A DNA stretch of 64,000 nt from Cyrtodaria siliqua (Eukaryota; Mollusca; Bivalvia; Adapedonta; Hiatellidae): the NCBI GenBank assembly GCA_037043455.1, contig JAWPHD010010249.1, forward strand, positions 31,654-95,653, written 5' to 3'. The notes below the pieces were generated by a model, which worked only from the letters and a program-made list of their open reading frames with translations, did no database searches and had not been told where the DNA came from. Below are positions 30,481-41,460 of the stretch, piece after piece (the first letter of the stretch is position 1; every line of letters starts with the position of its first letter). Both the position numbers and the translations under genes were made by a program.

Positions 30481-31371
30481 ACGCGTTTGGGTATTAGCAG
30501 GAACAATAAGTAGTTCTTCTTTGACAAATCCTCTTTGAGGCGCTGGTGATTTCAAATAATATACTCTTATACCTTGCGTCACCATATAACTTTTAATCTT
30601 GAAAATATCTACACTCCACATTGGATCAGTTGCTCTGCGTCTTCCACCTTCTTGTTCCCCAGGCTGATATAAATATCTTACACTGGCATTCATACAAATA
30701 GGATCTTCTTTTAATGTTTTTGTTTCAACAGGAGGAGGCTTTTTTATCTCTACATTTATTGCTTTAACAACTTCTGGTAATCTCTTTACCCACTCTCTGT
30801 TGCGTTTTTGGGAATCTGTTTCCTTAGCATACTGATAGCCAAACAATCTTTCAGCTAATGTTCTGTTAAATCTTTCCACTATAGCTTGGTCTCTGTGTAT
30901 CTCTGTTCTGCCTCGTCTGATATTTACTTTGTGTTTCGCCATCAACTGCGATACTGCACCCATGAATTCTCTGCCTGGGTCAACTTGTAATAATTTTGGA
31001 TATTTCAAATGCCGACTGTATATATTTTCAAATGCTTTAGCAACTTCTTTGCTATCCTTGGAAGTCAGTGGCTCTGCTTCTTTGTATCTACTCGCAATAT
31101 CAACCACAGTCAATGCATATTTATATGTCTTGCGGCCAAAAGTATCATGCGGTAAAAATAACAAATCAGCTTGATGCACTCCATTTTCAGTGGAAACATC
31201 AAACCTGGGTCTAATTATTTTTTTTGGTGCAGGTAAATAAATCTGCCACACAGCTTGTTTCTTTAAAAATTCTAATGCCTGTTTCTCACTGACACCAGCC
31301 TCTTTTGCCAATTTTTTAACTGCTGAGTAACCTCTCCAAAATCCTTTTGGGCTGTAATAAATCTTTTCCAT
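30475..31371 (-). CDS. INT: Polinton retroviral-type integrase, open E2 copy
   Basis: 298 residues. The catalytic triad has the same layout as in E1 (Asp in HQADLL, Asp in QVDPGREF, Glu in IVERFNR), and the C-terminal SH3/chromo-like module is complete. It is four residues shorter than E1 in the loop after the first Asp. It overlaps the convergent PolB pseudogene end by a few bases. Its retained frame in an otherwise decayed element suggests chance survival, recent decay of the neighbours, or selection; the sequence alone cannot decide. Confidence 0.92.
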   Translation of the reverse strand: MEKIYYSPKGFWRGYSAVKKLAKEAGVSEKQALEFLKKQAVWQIYLPAPKKIIRPRFDVSTENGVHQADLLFLPHDTFGRKTYKYALTVVDIASRYKEAEPLTSKDSKEVAKAFENIYSRHLKYPKLLQVDPGREFMGAVSQLMAKHKVNIRRGRTEIHRDQAIVERFNRTLAERLFGYQYAKETDSQKRNREWVKRLPEVVKAINVEIKKPPPVETKTLKEDPICMNASVRYLYQPGEQEGGRRRATDPMWSVDIFKIKSYMVTQGIRVYYLKSPAPQRGFVKEELLIVPANTQTRL

Positions 31372-31416
31372 TTTTTTTTACTAAAGATTAAAATTTATAC
31401 AACTATAAAAGAAAAA

Positions 31417-31740
31417 ATGGAAACCACAACTGCACGATTTGATGAACTGCTTGAAGAGCAAAATCAAAATAGCACAAGGAAATGGACAGACTTGGAAATA
31501 AATAAAATATACACTATTACAGATACAAAAATAGTGGATACTGAATATGGTCCATCCATGGTATTGACATTATTAGACAACGGTGAAGTATGGGCGCCTG
31601 ATCATCTCAAAAATAAAATAGAGAAGAGTGATAAACCACCATATTATATTCGACCACTTCGATTGAAACCATGTAAAAACAACAACAAAAATAGGTATCA
31701 TGCATATGACTTAGTCTTTCCAAAGGTTATTCCAAAGTAA
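31417..31740 (+). CDS. small OB-fold-like protein, E2 copy
   Basis: An open frame of 107 residues, aligned along its length to 13264-13575 of E1 with a few extra C-terminal residues caused by a changed stop region. It has the same strand pattern and basic tail. It diverges from the integrase over 45 bp. Confidence 0.6.
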   Translation: METTTARFDELLEEQNQNSTRKWTDLEINKIYTITDTKIVDTEYGPSMVLTLLDNGEVWAPDHLKNKIEKSDKPPYYIRPLRLKPCKNNNKNRYHAYDLVFPKVIPK

Positions 31741-31791
31741 ACATATAACTTAGTCATTCCAAAGTAATTATAGTTTTAAACTATATTTTTT

Positions 31792-32208
31792 TTATGAAAT
31801 CAATTTATACGCCACAAATCCAGTTGCAGCCATGCCCACCACAATAAACGTAATTTCTCTATTTTGTTGATCCGGAGATGGTGTACAAAAATCACTCAAC
31901 TTAGGCTCCGGTTCCGCCAACTGTTTACCAGTTATATAATAATACTGCTTCATAGCCTGGTCCACATTATCAAATATCTGCTCTGCATGATGCTCCTTTT
32001 GCAGTTGCTTATTAATAAAATCTAATCTCTCTGTTCTTTTTTTATTCAACGCCGCTTGTGCTGCTTCCAATTGTTCTACGGCTTTGTCATGCCTTTGTCT
32101 TTCCTCATCTGAATGACTTCCCATTTTTGAAAAGAAATAATTTGAACCGCTAAATGCCAATGCGTTTGTTAATGTGCCACCTATCATCATTGCTACTGCG
32201 CTTGCCAT
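31792..32208 (-). CDS. coiled-coil membrane protein, E2 copy (138 aa)
   Basis: Open. It matches E1 12796-13215 with the hydrophobic N-terminus, charged coiled coil, SDFxTPSPDQQNR motif and C-terminal hydrophobic helix all kept. One residue is missing before the EPEPK motif. Confidence 0.72.
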   Translation of the reverse strand: MASAVAMMIGGTLTNALAFSGSNYFFSKMGSHSDEERQRHDKAVEQLEAAQAALNKKRTERLDFINKQLQKEHHAEQIFDNVDQAMKQYYYITGKQLAEPEPKLSDFCTPSPDQQNREITFIVVGMAATGFVAYKLIS

Positions 32209-32231
32209 TTTTTTATATATATGTTTTTAAA

Positions 32232-32468
32232 TTATATCATAATATCCGCAGGAATAATACCTTGCTTAATCAACATATCCTTTGTAGCCATTGCTAACAT
32301 TATATCCACAGACAGCATCCCAACATCTGTCATATTAAAATCCACTTTAGGTGCTGGTCTTTTTAGTAGTTTTCTGCCAATCTCAGAATATCCAATAGTT
32401 AAAAGTGTTTCCACTCCAGCGTGATACACCATATTTACAATTTGTTTTCCATCAATAGTTGTTGCCAT
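32232..32468 (-). CDS. small conserved Polinton protein, E2 copy (78 aa)
   Basis: Open and the same length as E1 12531-12767. Differences are spread over conservative positions (for example VTLSVD becomes GMLSVD), consistent with an old protein-coding history. Confidence 0.68.
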   Translation of the reverse strand: MATTIDGKQIVNMVYHAGVETLLTIGYSEIGRKLLKRPAPKVDFNMTDVGMLSVDIMLAMATKDMLIKQGIIPADIMI

Positions 32469-32513
32469 TTTTTTATATTATTTTTTTATATGATTATTTT
32501 TTTAAACAAATTA

Positions 32514-32880
32514 TTAAAAATCGAACGGGTCTTTTGGTGCAACCGCAGGAACAGCAACAGGTTGTGTAACAACAGATTTCTTGTTATAAATATACAAACC
32601 CAACCCAGCAATGCCTACTACAACCACACACGGTGGAATATAATTTTTGTATACGTTTATTTTGATTTTTTCTGGTTCCTCTTCACTTATTGTTATTTTT
32701 GTTATTTCATTTGCATCTTGCTTTGCATCTTGCTTTGCAGCATCTTGTGCATCCTGAAGCAAACGCTTTGCCTTTCTTGCCGCTGCTCCTTTTTCCCAGC
32801 TTCTATTCTTTTAGGATTTTTTACTTTTGTTTAGCAGATTGTGTATCAACAGGTATAACTTCACTCTCTTGGTTCTCCAT
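32514..32880 (-). pseudogene. single-pass membrane protein, frameshifted E2 copy
   Basis: Homologue of 12122-12496. The start (MENQES) is present, but small indels between about 32780 and 32850 break the frame. The C-terminal 82 residues with the transmembrane helix and DPFDF end remain open. An Ala/Lys/Asp-Gln repeat differs in length from E1. Confidence 0.75.
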
Positions 32881-33348
32881 TTATATTATCTGTATTTTTA
32901 TTTTTATTAAAATCAATATGTCTAACAGTTGTCAGTATTGCTGTAAATGGCACTAAGCACATCCCATACCTATAATACAACTCACAACAAGCACTTGTTA
33001 AAGCATGATTAATAAATGGGTCTTCCTCCAAATCTTCTGTCAGTTTTGGTGGATTGATTACATTGAAATATTTTGATACTCCCATCACATACAAGTTAAT
33101 AAAAGAATTGCCTAAAGTCTTGGTCATACTTGCCCCAAGCCTTGCTTCATATCTGCAGTAAAGTTTGTTAATTTCATCCGAGGGCATGCTATCTATATGT
33201 GTGAGTTGTATGTCTTTACCCAAATATCGACGGCTACCACCGCCAGCCACTATGGCTGATAATCTTTCCTTTTTTGTTTCTTGTTGCTTTGATTCATCTG
33301 TGGGTTCCGTCTGTTCCGATATATTTTGTAATATTCTTCCGCATTCAT
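32861..33348 (-). pseudogene. YLGKD protein, frameshifted E2 copy
   Basis: Homologue of 11656-12153. A one-base deletion a few codons after the start (near 33333) breaks the frame. From about 33250 on, the frame is open and keeps GGGSRRYLGKD, LGASMTKTLGNSFI and HALTSACCELYYRYG. Confidence 0.78.
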
Positions 33349-33409
33349 TTTTATATTAGTAATCTTATTTTTTATCTTGAAATAAATATAAAATACAAAA
33401 CAACCAGCT

Positions 33410-33656
33410 GCGATATTCATGCAACTAGTAATTGTTAGTATTGTTAATAGCATTGTTATTAACATTGCTATTTTTTCTATTAACATTATTAATTTGCTGC
33501 AAGCATTGCTATTAACATTACTAATTTGCTATGAGCAATGCTATAAGCATTACTATATTCCCCGATATTTTCATTATATTTTCATGTCAGTATTGCTATT
33601 AACATTGCTACTTTGCTGTTAGTATTACTATTAGCAACAGTTAGAAAAAAAAGTAA
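33410..33656. repeat. TAGCAATG-type repeat tract, E2 copy
   Basis: Many imperfect copies of attgctattaacatt-like phrases lie between the YLGKD and ATPase genes, as at 11354-11655 in E1. Exact unit number and spacing differ between the elements, but the texture is kept. Confidence 0.5.
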
Positions 33657-34328
33657 TTATTCAACCCAATAACCAGTTGGTTGGTCAGTCCTCAAAATTA
33701 ACTTGGAATATTTAGCCTTTGCTAAAGCTTTTCTTATTCTGGTTCTCTCCTCCAGTGTCGGAATAACATCATTCTCTCTCAAACAATTTTCATAACTATC
33801 TCTGTCCTTGGTGTAAAACATACACAATCATTTTGCTTGCTCCCTCAAATCTTTCAATACAGAATTATATCTCTGTGAAATGACCCACACTGATTGTTTG
33901 GCGTGGCGACCAGAGAAGGCCAACTCTGATAACATATCTTTTTTCTTTGTTAATTCTTTTGTGGCGGAGCAATCATCAATGATGTATAGTGTGGGCTTGC
34001 CAGCATATTTATTGAAAAATAACCGCAACAGTTCTTGTAGCATTTCTTTACCGTTGCTAACAGGATTGACAATTGTTATTTTTTTATCTCTCGGGTTTCT
34101 TACATTTCCTATCCAGGGTCTATTTTTATAAGCCTCGTTCCACTCTATGGTTGGACACAATATAATTATATGTTCAAAAACTCCAACATACTCTTTTTCA
34201 AGTATGTCAAGAACAAACTCTGTTTAACCGCAGCCTGTCTGACCACAGATAATGACACTGTGTGGATATTTAGGATATTTAGTATCGTATTTCTTTGTAT
34301 CTTCCATCATCAAAATTGATTTGCGCAT
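33657..34328 (-). pseudogene. packaging ATPase, broken E2 copy
   Basis: Homologue of 10643-11353. A TAA codon at 34224-34226 falls at the Walker A lysine position, a second stop lies at 33828-33830, and the C-terminus ends early at 33657. Walker B (TLYIIDDC) and the SVWVISQRYN stretch remain readable at 33828-34160. The 50-bp overlap with the capsid gene is kept. Confidence 0.88.
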
Positions 34329-34706
34329 CTTGTATTATATAAAGATAAATATTTAAAGGTTGATCTGCATCTGCTTTTTTATTTATTAGTATCGTTATGC
34401 CTTCACTGCCGTTTTCTATTTTTCTTCTACTGCCGTGTAATAAATTGTCATCACATGTTCTAAGGTCAAGCCACAAAGCATATGATTTTGTTAGATAGCT
34501 CTCAAGAGAAACATTGGTAAAGTATAAGTCCTTCGCCACTATGTCTGTCTCTTTGTTTCTTTTTGATGTCAAGGCAAAATATTTGTTGATTTCATCCCAA
34601 TGTTGATATGCCTTCATGCCTTGACTATACAACTGACTTACCATTGGTTTGCTGTCTTATTTGTCTGGCTAATTCAACATCACTAACCATATCAAATTCC
34701 AAGCAG
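34279..34706 (-). pseudogene. MCP: major capsid protein remnant, E2 copy
   Basis: Only the C-terminal ~120 residues and a short middle stretch (DMVSDVELARQIRQQ) survive. About 75 residues between them are deleted, and everything N-terminal of the middle stretch (about 200 residues) is missing. The break at about 34706 abuts a plus-strand fragment of the acidic-protein gene, so one deletion of roughly 1 kb removed both gene starts and their shared promoter. Confidence 0.85.
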
Positions 34707-34961
34707 ATATACCAGTTTAAAGTATCAGATGATGGTAAAACATTATACTGGGTTGTTGGTGATAAAGAAATAAGAATAACTGCCAAGCAAGGTTCTTTTA
34801 CATTTCTTGCTCTTGGTTCTTTGGTAGGTGAATATAACAGGGTTATTGGCTCTGGGGGAACAAGGGCGGTAAGACAATTTTTGAATTTGCCGGAGTATGA
34901 CAGTAAAACAAAAGTATCACAGGAAGCTCGACAAGCATTGAAGAGCACAAGAAACGATTAA
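34707..34961 (+). pseudogene. C-terminal fragment of the acidic Polinton protein, E2 copy
   Basis: The open piece reads a compact domain (LYWVVGDKEIRI ... FLALGSL ... FLNLPEYDSKTKV) and stops just before the coiled-coil gene. The N-terminal acidic half seen in E1 is gone. The position and the basic YDxxxRxK-like ending link it to the out-of-frame remnant at about 8825-8930 of E1. Confidence 0.55.
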
Positions 34962-34970
34962 CCAGATAAT

Positions 34971-35792
34971 ATGGATGCTATTCCATTTCAAAATTTATCA
35001 CATATTATGGATAACATAGAGACATCAGTACAGTCAATGGAAAGAACTCTTTATGACTGGGATGTGGATGAGCGTCCTGATGTTGAAACACAAACAAATA
35101 TAGACAAGCGTGAAATGGATGGAATAGTAAAAGCGATGACCACTGTCAAGGAAGAACTCACCAATAACTTGGCAAAACTCACACAACTTGATAAAGACAT
35201 AACAAGAGAAAAAGAAAAGTTAGAACAAGCTAAGACTGACGATGATAAATTCCAGATAAAAAGAATTAGTGATCGCACCAAAGACCTTGAAGTTGAGAGA
35301 GGTGCAAGGATGGATGCTATCAATGAAAACAGAGAAGCTTTCCGTAACCAAGTAAGCAGAATAAAAGAGACAATAAACAAAATGTTAAACGAGGATACAA
35401 CTCTTGGTGAGAGGATCAAAACCTTGTTTAGGGAGCAAGGTATTACTATTGTTAGTATCCTGACTGCATTTGGTATGATTCTTGGGGTGGTAATTAATGC
35501 TATTATTCCCACATCAAGTGCTACGCCAACTCCAAAGCCAACTCCAAAACCTGATCCATCAAGTGTCAAGGACTGGATAAAAAAACAACTAAGTAATCTT
35601 GGTAAGCTTCTTGCCAACCTAGCTGGTAAAGCTGCTGCAGCACTTCCAGGAGTTATTGGTGCAATAGTATCATTATCTCCAACAGGTAATGTTATTAATT
35701 GGCTTGGTAACAATCTATTGGCTTTGCTTGTGTTTGTTTCCGGGTTGTTGTATGTGGCAGCTAAAGAGTGGTTCAGTAAATCTCGTAAATAA
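34971..35792 (+). CDS. coiled-coil membrane protein, E2 copy (273 aa)
   Basis: Open. Starts MDAIPFQN and has the same domain order as E1 7989-8822: coiled coil, hydrophobic helix, Thr/Pro/Lys linker, amphipathic LGKLLANLAGKAAAALPG segment, hydrophobic helix, basic end. About three residues are missing after GAIVS. The N-terminal third is the most diverged. It overlaps the convergent 421-aa pseudogene by 20 bp. Confidence 0.75.
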   Translation: MDAIPFQNLSHIMDNIETSVQSMERTLYDWDVDERPDVETQTNIDKREMDGIVKAMTTVKEELTNNLAKLTQLDKDITREKEKLEQAKTDDDKFQIKRISDRTKDLEVERGARMDAINENREAFRNQVSRIKETINKMLNEDTTLGERIKTLFREQGITIVSILTAFGMILGVVINAIIPTSSATPTPKPTPKPDPSSVKDWIKKQLSNLGKLLANLAGKAAAALPGVIGAIVSLSPTGNVINWLGNNLLALLVFVSGLLYVAAKEWFSKSRK

Positions 35793-37038
35793 GTTATGCA
35801 GCAAGACCTATTACTATAGTACCAACAATTATAGTTGTTTTGTTATCTTCGTGTTCAATCGCTATTTTTTTTAACTCTGGTGGGTTATGCTCCAGAGTTT
35901 TATGTATCGATGATTTATCAAAGTCCGGCAGAAATGTTTTTGTTGTGGTGCCTTGAAAAGGTTGAATAATTTTTGGTGGTACTGGTTTTACATTCACATC
36001 ATTATTCAATCCTAATGCTTGCGCATCGGTTGCTATTACAATTTCATTATTGTAGTCTTGTATTGTTCCGATTCTTAATTTCGTGTCACTCGGAGACATG
36101 TACAATCTACTTCCATGGACAAAATTTACTTTACTTCTTGCATATTTTAGAGTGTTTTCATATCTTGAAATTTGACTGGGTAAGTCAATGGGACCGTTTA
36201 TTGCGTCCTCTACATTTGCCAACAATTGTTTTTGAGCATCAAATGCAGTTCCAGTTCCAAGTATATCAGTTCTTGTTTGTGATTGTGAGCCAAGTATTGC
36301 CCAGCAGTATGATCTTATGCTGTCATTGATTCTTTCTACTCCTGCTCTTGTAAAACCGGATGAACTGTCTAGTATAAAAGTAGACCAACTATTGTCAGCC
36401 TCAGATCCTTGTGCAATGTAATCAATGTGGTATGTTTTATCACTCTCATAGACTGTGAAACTCATCGTTTTGTTGTCGTATACAGAATTTATCAAAGGAT
36501 GATAACCAATATTTGTCCAGTAATTATAAATTGTTCCTAGACCATCATTATAGCTTTGTTTCTGTCTCCAGTCCAAATTTAAGTCAACGTTAAACTCCTT
36601 GCATATTCTCTCGTATGCGTTTCGGTTATATGTGTTATTAAACGCATTCCAATTTGAGTCTTGCGGCATTGCTACACTCATCTCAAATAATATTCTTCTG
36701 ACTTGGTAATAGACATGAAATCGAAATAACGAACCAACCAGGGCATCAGCTTTTAGATGATTGTTAAAATCAATGCCACATCCAGTTGTCGCACACCAAA
36801 TAGCAAAATTCAACTGATTCTGCCCAAATAACATCCAATCTGTTCCCCAGCTTTGAACTATAGCATCTGATTTGACGTATGTGAGTTTGTATTTTTCAAA
36901 GACATTGGGAAATGATGCTTAAAAGCCTTTACCGTTTGATGTAATGACTATGTTTTGATTTATTATATCTATCACTTTTTTGTTAAAAGTACTTGAATAT
37001 TGGGCATCTGGGTTATATTTGAATTCTTTAGAAATCAT
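35773..37038 (-). pseudogene. 421-aa membrane-anchored Polinton protein, broken E2 copy
   Basis: Homologue of 6743-8008. One stop lies near 36920 in the N-terminal part, and another near 35795 inside the C-terminal hydrophobic helix removes the last residues. The intervening 346 codons are open and keep NFAIWCATTGCGID. Confidence 0.85.
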
Positions 37039-37071
37039 TTTTATTTGTATTTTTTATATATATTAAAAAAA

Positions 37072-37716
37072 ATGTTTCATACAATTTCAAACATAAACAA
37101 CTCTATTAATTTACAACAGTATATTGATAATAGAAATGGAACTAAGCGCGTTGGATTAAAGAGTTTTTCATACACTATCGGTTGGTTTAATATTAATCAT
37201 GAAGTCATAAAGACAAGAAACCCAGATAATACGTATCATATACCAGATGGACTCTATAACTTTCAACAGTTGACAAGAGATTTTAAATTGCTAAATGAAA
37301 ATATTACCCTAACCATTAATGCGCAAAGTGCTACAGCAATTTTAGATACGTCAATAGAGACACGATTATCAAGCGGACTTTCAAAAATGCTGGGATTCGA
37401 GGACAGGAAATGGTTAAAAGGTGCTCGTGTTGGAAATCAATCAATTGATTTAGCTCCTTACAAACAGCTATATGTTCATCTGAAACAAGTTAATACGAAA
37501 AATAATTATTTTAATGGCGCACCAAGCACTATTATAGGGGTTATACCTGTGGTAAATAAGCAGTTTGGAGATATTGTATATACACGTTTTTATCCTGAAT
37601 ATCACTGTCTTTCAAATGGTGCAATTACTGAATTGACAATAGAAGTCAGAGATGAGCATGGCAACAAGATAAATAATCACGGTTTAACTATGAGTTGTGT
37701 TTTAGAAATTATATAA
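37072..37716 (+). CDS. penton-like minor capsid protein, E2 copy
   Basis: 214 residues, open, with the same start and end positions as E1 6060-6704. Substitutions are spread throughout, and the terminal ITELTIEVRDEHG...LEII strand pattern is retained. The start follows atatatattaaaaaaa. Confidence 0.7.
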   Translation: MFHTISNINNSINLQQYIDNRNGTKRVGLKSFSYTIGWFNINHEVIKTRNPDNTYHIPDGLYNFQQLTRDFKLLNENITLTINAQSATAILDTSIETRLSSGLSKMLGFEDRKWLKGARVGNQSIDLAPYKQLYVHLKQVNTKNNYFNGAPSTIIGVIPVVNKQFGDIVYTRFYPEYHCLSNGAITELTIEVRDEHGNKINNHGLTMSCVLEII

Positions 37717-38214
37717 AAAAAATATTTTTATAAAAAAAAAAATGAGTATATTTTGGCCAACAAGCCCTGAAAAAACAGAAGACTTAGAGGCTTTAACCAA
37801 TCATGTTCTAGATTTACATAGGCGAGTTGTGCCTATTGTTAACCATTTCAACCTTTTGAGAGATAGAGTTGATAATCTTAAATATGGGATTATAACAATA
37901 TTTGCGGAGGCTAAGGGACCACTTGTGTTGAATAGAATACTCTCATTTGGTAACGGTGGAGCAGGAAAAAATGTGGGGCATGTAATGACACGACGTGGTC
38001 GTATTATGGGAATAGGTTTAGCAAGTGAACGATTAGTTGGTGACGTATCTGTAGTAGTTTCTGTGAATGTAGGCCGTGTGCTGCTCATCTTTTCGGTACC
38101 AACTCAGCTGGCAAATTCTAGTTGCTATAACCTTTTAGATCTATCTTAATAAATAAGAAATAGCCAGGATAGTTTTTCTGAAACGGTAGCTTAACACATT
38201 ATTTTTGGGCAAAA

Positions 38215-39080
38215 ACATCCAAATTTGAACAAAAATCGCTAAAAACTGGAATATTTTTTTAAATATTATTATCATTGCAATATTAGGGAGCTGAAGCTTC
38301 TGAAAGTTGCCTGTTATATTCATGTAAATAAAAATAATATTTGAAATAAACAAAATGTAGACAGATTGCCATTTTGGGGGAAAATCAGCAAAAAAAGCGT
38401 AAAAATTTCTCATTTTTGGAATAATTTTAAAAAAAATATTGACACTTTCAATTAAACAAAATAGTAGGTTTTAAAGTGTTTTCATTTATCTAAAGATGTC
38501 CTGAGATATAGGTAAAATTCTAAAGGATCAGAGATTTGGAAAAACTGGGATATTTTGGGCCAAAAGTTGCAAATTTTAACCAAAATCACTAAAAACGGGA
38601 TTACTTCTAAAAATATAATTCTCATTACAATATAAGGAGATTGAAAGTCCTTAAAGTTATCTGTTATATACAAGTTCATGAAAACAAATATTTGGAATGA
38701 ATAAAATATATAAATCTTGAAATTTTGGGGGGAAATCAACACAAAATGAATTAAAGTCGCTGATTTTTGGAATAGTTATGACATTTTAAATTATGATTAA
38801 AATATAATAAAACAGAAGTCGCTATAGTATTTCTTTAATTGTAAAGGTGTCAAGAGCTACAGAAGAGACAGTCCTAAAGGATCAGACATTTGAAAATGCC
38901 ATTACTTTTGGCCCAGAATATCGAAATTTAAACCAAAACCGCCGAAAACTGGACTATTTAAAATACAATTTTATTGCAATATAAGGGAGTTTAATGTTTT
39001 TAAAATAAACATTCTATTATATTAATGTGCATGGGAAAAATGTTTGGAATAAACAAAGTTGATAGATCTTGACATGTTTG
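38215..39080. repeat. degenerate tandem units of about 355 bp
   Basis: The phrase aaccaaaatc-ctaaaaac-gg followed by a long AT stretch ending near tttggaataa recurs from about 38225, 38580 and 38935. Units are strongly diverged. No coding potential. Confidence 0.5.
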
Positions 39081-39738
39081 ACCTATGACGAGACAAATAA
39101 AGTTACTTCTTCTTCTTCTATGTTCGTGTATATGGAAAAAAATGGACGAACACACAAAAAATAGATTTAAAAAAATAGCTTAAAAAAAAGAATTGCATGA
39201 ATATCATGTATTTGTAATATAAGACATTTTTAAACGATTTTGATAATTAAACTCTAACTCACAAATTGCATACGTAAATGCCATTGTAGTATTTCTTTTA
39301 TTAAACTATTGCAAACAAAAACTATGCCAATTAACAGAACCGAGAGAAGTGATATTTCAGTTTTGGGTTGAGAAAAATGCAATTAAGAAGTAAACGTAGT
39401 TTTAAAGAAAACTGAGCATGGAAAATAATATACGTCTCAAAGCTACAGAAAGAGACACTCATGATATTAATATCTTTAACAGAATACTATGTTTTCATCT
39501 GCCGAATGTTGACGCATGTTAACATTCTGAATCTGGTATGCATGCTACAACTAACTCCCCTGCATTCACACCATGTTGCAATACAGGGAAGTCTATGCTT
39601 TCTGCAAGTACAGTGTAAAGTAAGTTTCGCAAGATACTTTGATAACATTCCGAAATTATAAAGGAACAGATGGGCATCTGTTATAACAGGCCTTATAACA
39701 AAGTTCAAGGAGTATCATACCTATTCTAAAGCTATGTA

Positions 39739-40044
39739 AGCCGTTGTAATGAGACATTGGATTATTATTAACTGATATCCACTTGATAATTATTCCAGGT
39801 TCTCATTACAACAGTTTGTTGTATACGGTCTATAGTAAAATCTGATGGTGAGATTTTCCAATCAAATCCACCACTCAGTAGAATGGGCATACAACAAACT
39901 GTTGTAATGAGAACCTGGAATAATTATCAAGTGGATATCAGTTAATAATAATCCAATGTCTCATTACAACGGCTTGTTGTATGCCCATTCTACTGAGTGG
40001 TGGATTTGACTGGAAAATCTCACCATCAGATTTTACTATAGACC
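39739..40044. repeat. interleaved inverted repeat (A-B-A'-B')
   Basis: Segment A (39739-39823) is reverse-complemented at 39889-39973, and segment B (39826-39896) is reverse-complemented at 39976-40044. The arms interleave instead of nesting. A is itself bounded by the 12-bp inverted repeat GTTGTAATGAGA. Arm identity is very high. Confidence 0.85.
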
Positions 40045-41099
40045 GTGTGTCCATTTAGACAACCTGCTATTTAAAAATAAATAGTATTTAACTACCGTCT
40101 TTCAAAACATCTGTCAGGATGCTCTGTCCTATTGACGTAGCGGTATCTAGATTATACTTTTATTTCAGCAGTCATATACTCAAACTACTTTGTAAATCAG
40201 TTGTTTTCATTTAAGAACGATTTTCCTACTCCCAAGAACTGAAGCAAAGACAGCTGTGCTAGTCTTTCAAACCTCCTTGCAACATTGCCTTTGTAACTAC
40301 CCTGTGTTAACTTGCATCGCGTGTAACACTCGTTAGCTGCTGAATATTTAAGGACTATTTATCTGCCATCTTTATATAAACACAAACTCCAAAATGGATG
40401 GGGTATGGTCAAGTGCAATTTTCAACCAAACGCATACTTTAGGCAAGAGCAATGTCAACCATAATGTACATGGCAGTACTTCTATATTATTTACGTGAAC
40501 ATAATATCAGAAATGCTGAAATATGCCCTTTTTATCCGAAAAGTATGATGGCAATTTTATTAAAAAAAGTTTAATGTCAAATAAATTGTTCCATCTATCC
40601 AGCGAGAGCAGACGAGACATCATTTCTAAATAAATAAAATAAACTATGTTATTATATCTTCCAAATTTCAAAGTGCACCATTGTAAAAAGGCAAAGATAT
40701 TCTTCCAATGACATGTGGTTTCGAAATAATCTCAATGTTATAGTATGATGACATAGACGGACTTTCTCTGTAATTTTTTTATAACCGGCAACTATATTTG
40801 TGGGTGTGTTAAACAGAACTGAGTGACTATTTTGCATAGAAACATTGCCAAACAAAACCAATTGATCATTATCAAACCAAATAACAAATCTAATAAACTG
40901 TTCATCCGAACGTTTCACCTTACCACGTTTCAGTTTACAATGTAAGTGCACGCTTTTCATGTCTATCATTTTAAATATCAAAAATATTTTTTCTTTTTTA
41001 ACAGTGGTGTACTATTACAATTATGCTATACATATTTTTAGTGTGAATGTGAATTTAGCAATAGTATATAATTCAATGATGGAATCAAGGGCTGATAAT

Positions 41100-41460
41100 C
41101 ACATAGGCTTTTGCATATGTTAAATAAATAACGAGAAGGGTGTTCCACGGAACACTTTTGTAGATTGTCATGTGCTTATTTAACGTTATGAGCTAGGTCA
41201 GGTTGCAGGTAAAGGTTTAATGGAAAGGGGCATAACTTTGCCGAAATAAAAAACAAAGTTATTAGAAATGTGTAACGACTTTCCTTGGGGTGAGATGAAG
41301 ATATTTATGAAGTTTCATGAACATAGGTGAAATATCTTTTAAGTTATGACCAAGTTCAGGTTGCAGGTTAAAGCGCGACGGACAGGCGGACGAAGACGAT
41401 GAATGAAGACAGACTACGGACAAAGCGATCTCTACCTGTCTGCTATGCTATGAAGGTGAC
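41100..41460. repeat. old dispersed repeat inside the 4-kb transposon
   Basis: Contains caggttgcaggt twice and a gacggacaggcggacgaagacg stretch. I recall this texture from common bivalve interspersed repeats. No coding potential. Confidence 0.35.

Noticed and set aside
38141..38742. Minus-strand frames that might be a transposase of the 4-kb element
   Set aside because: They are short, hydrophobic translations of degenerate AT-rich tandem units without catalytic motifs.
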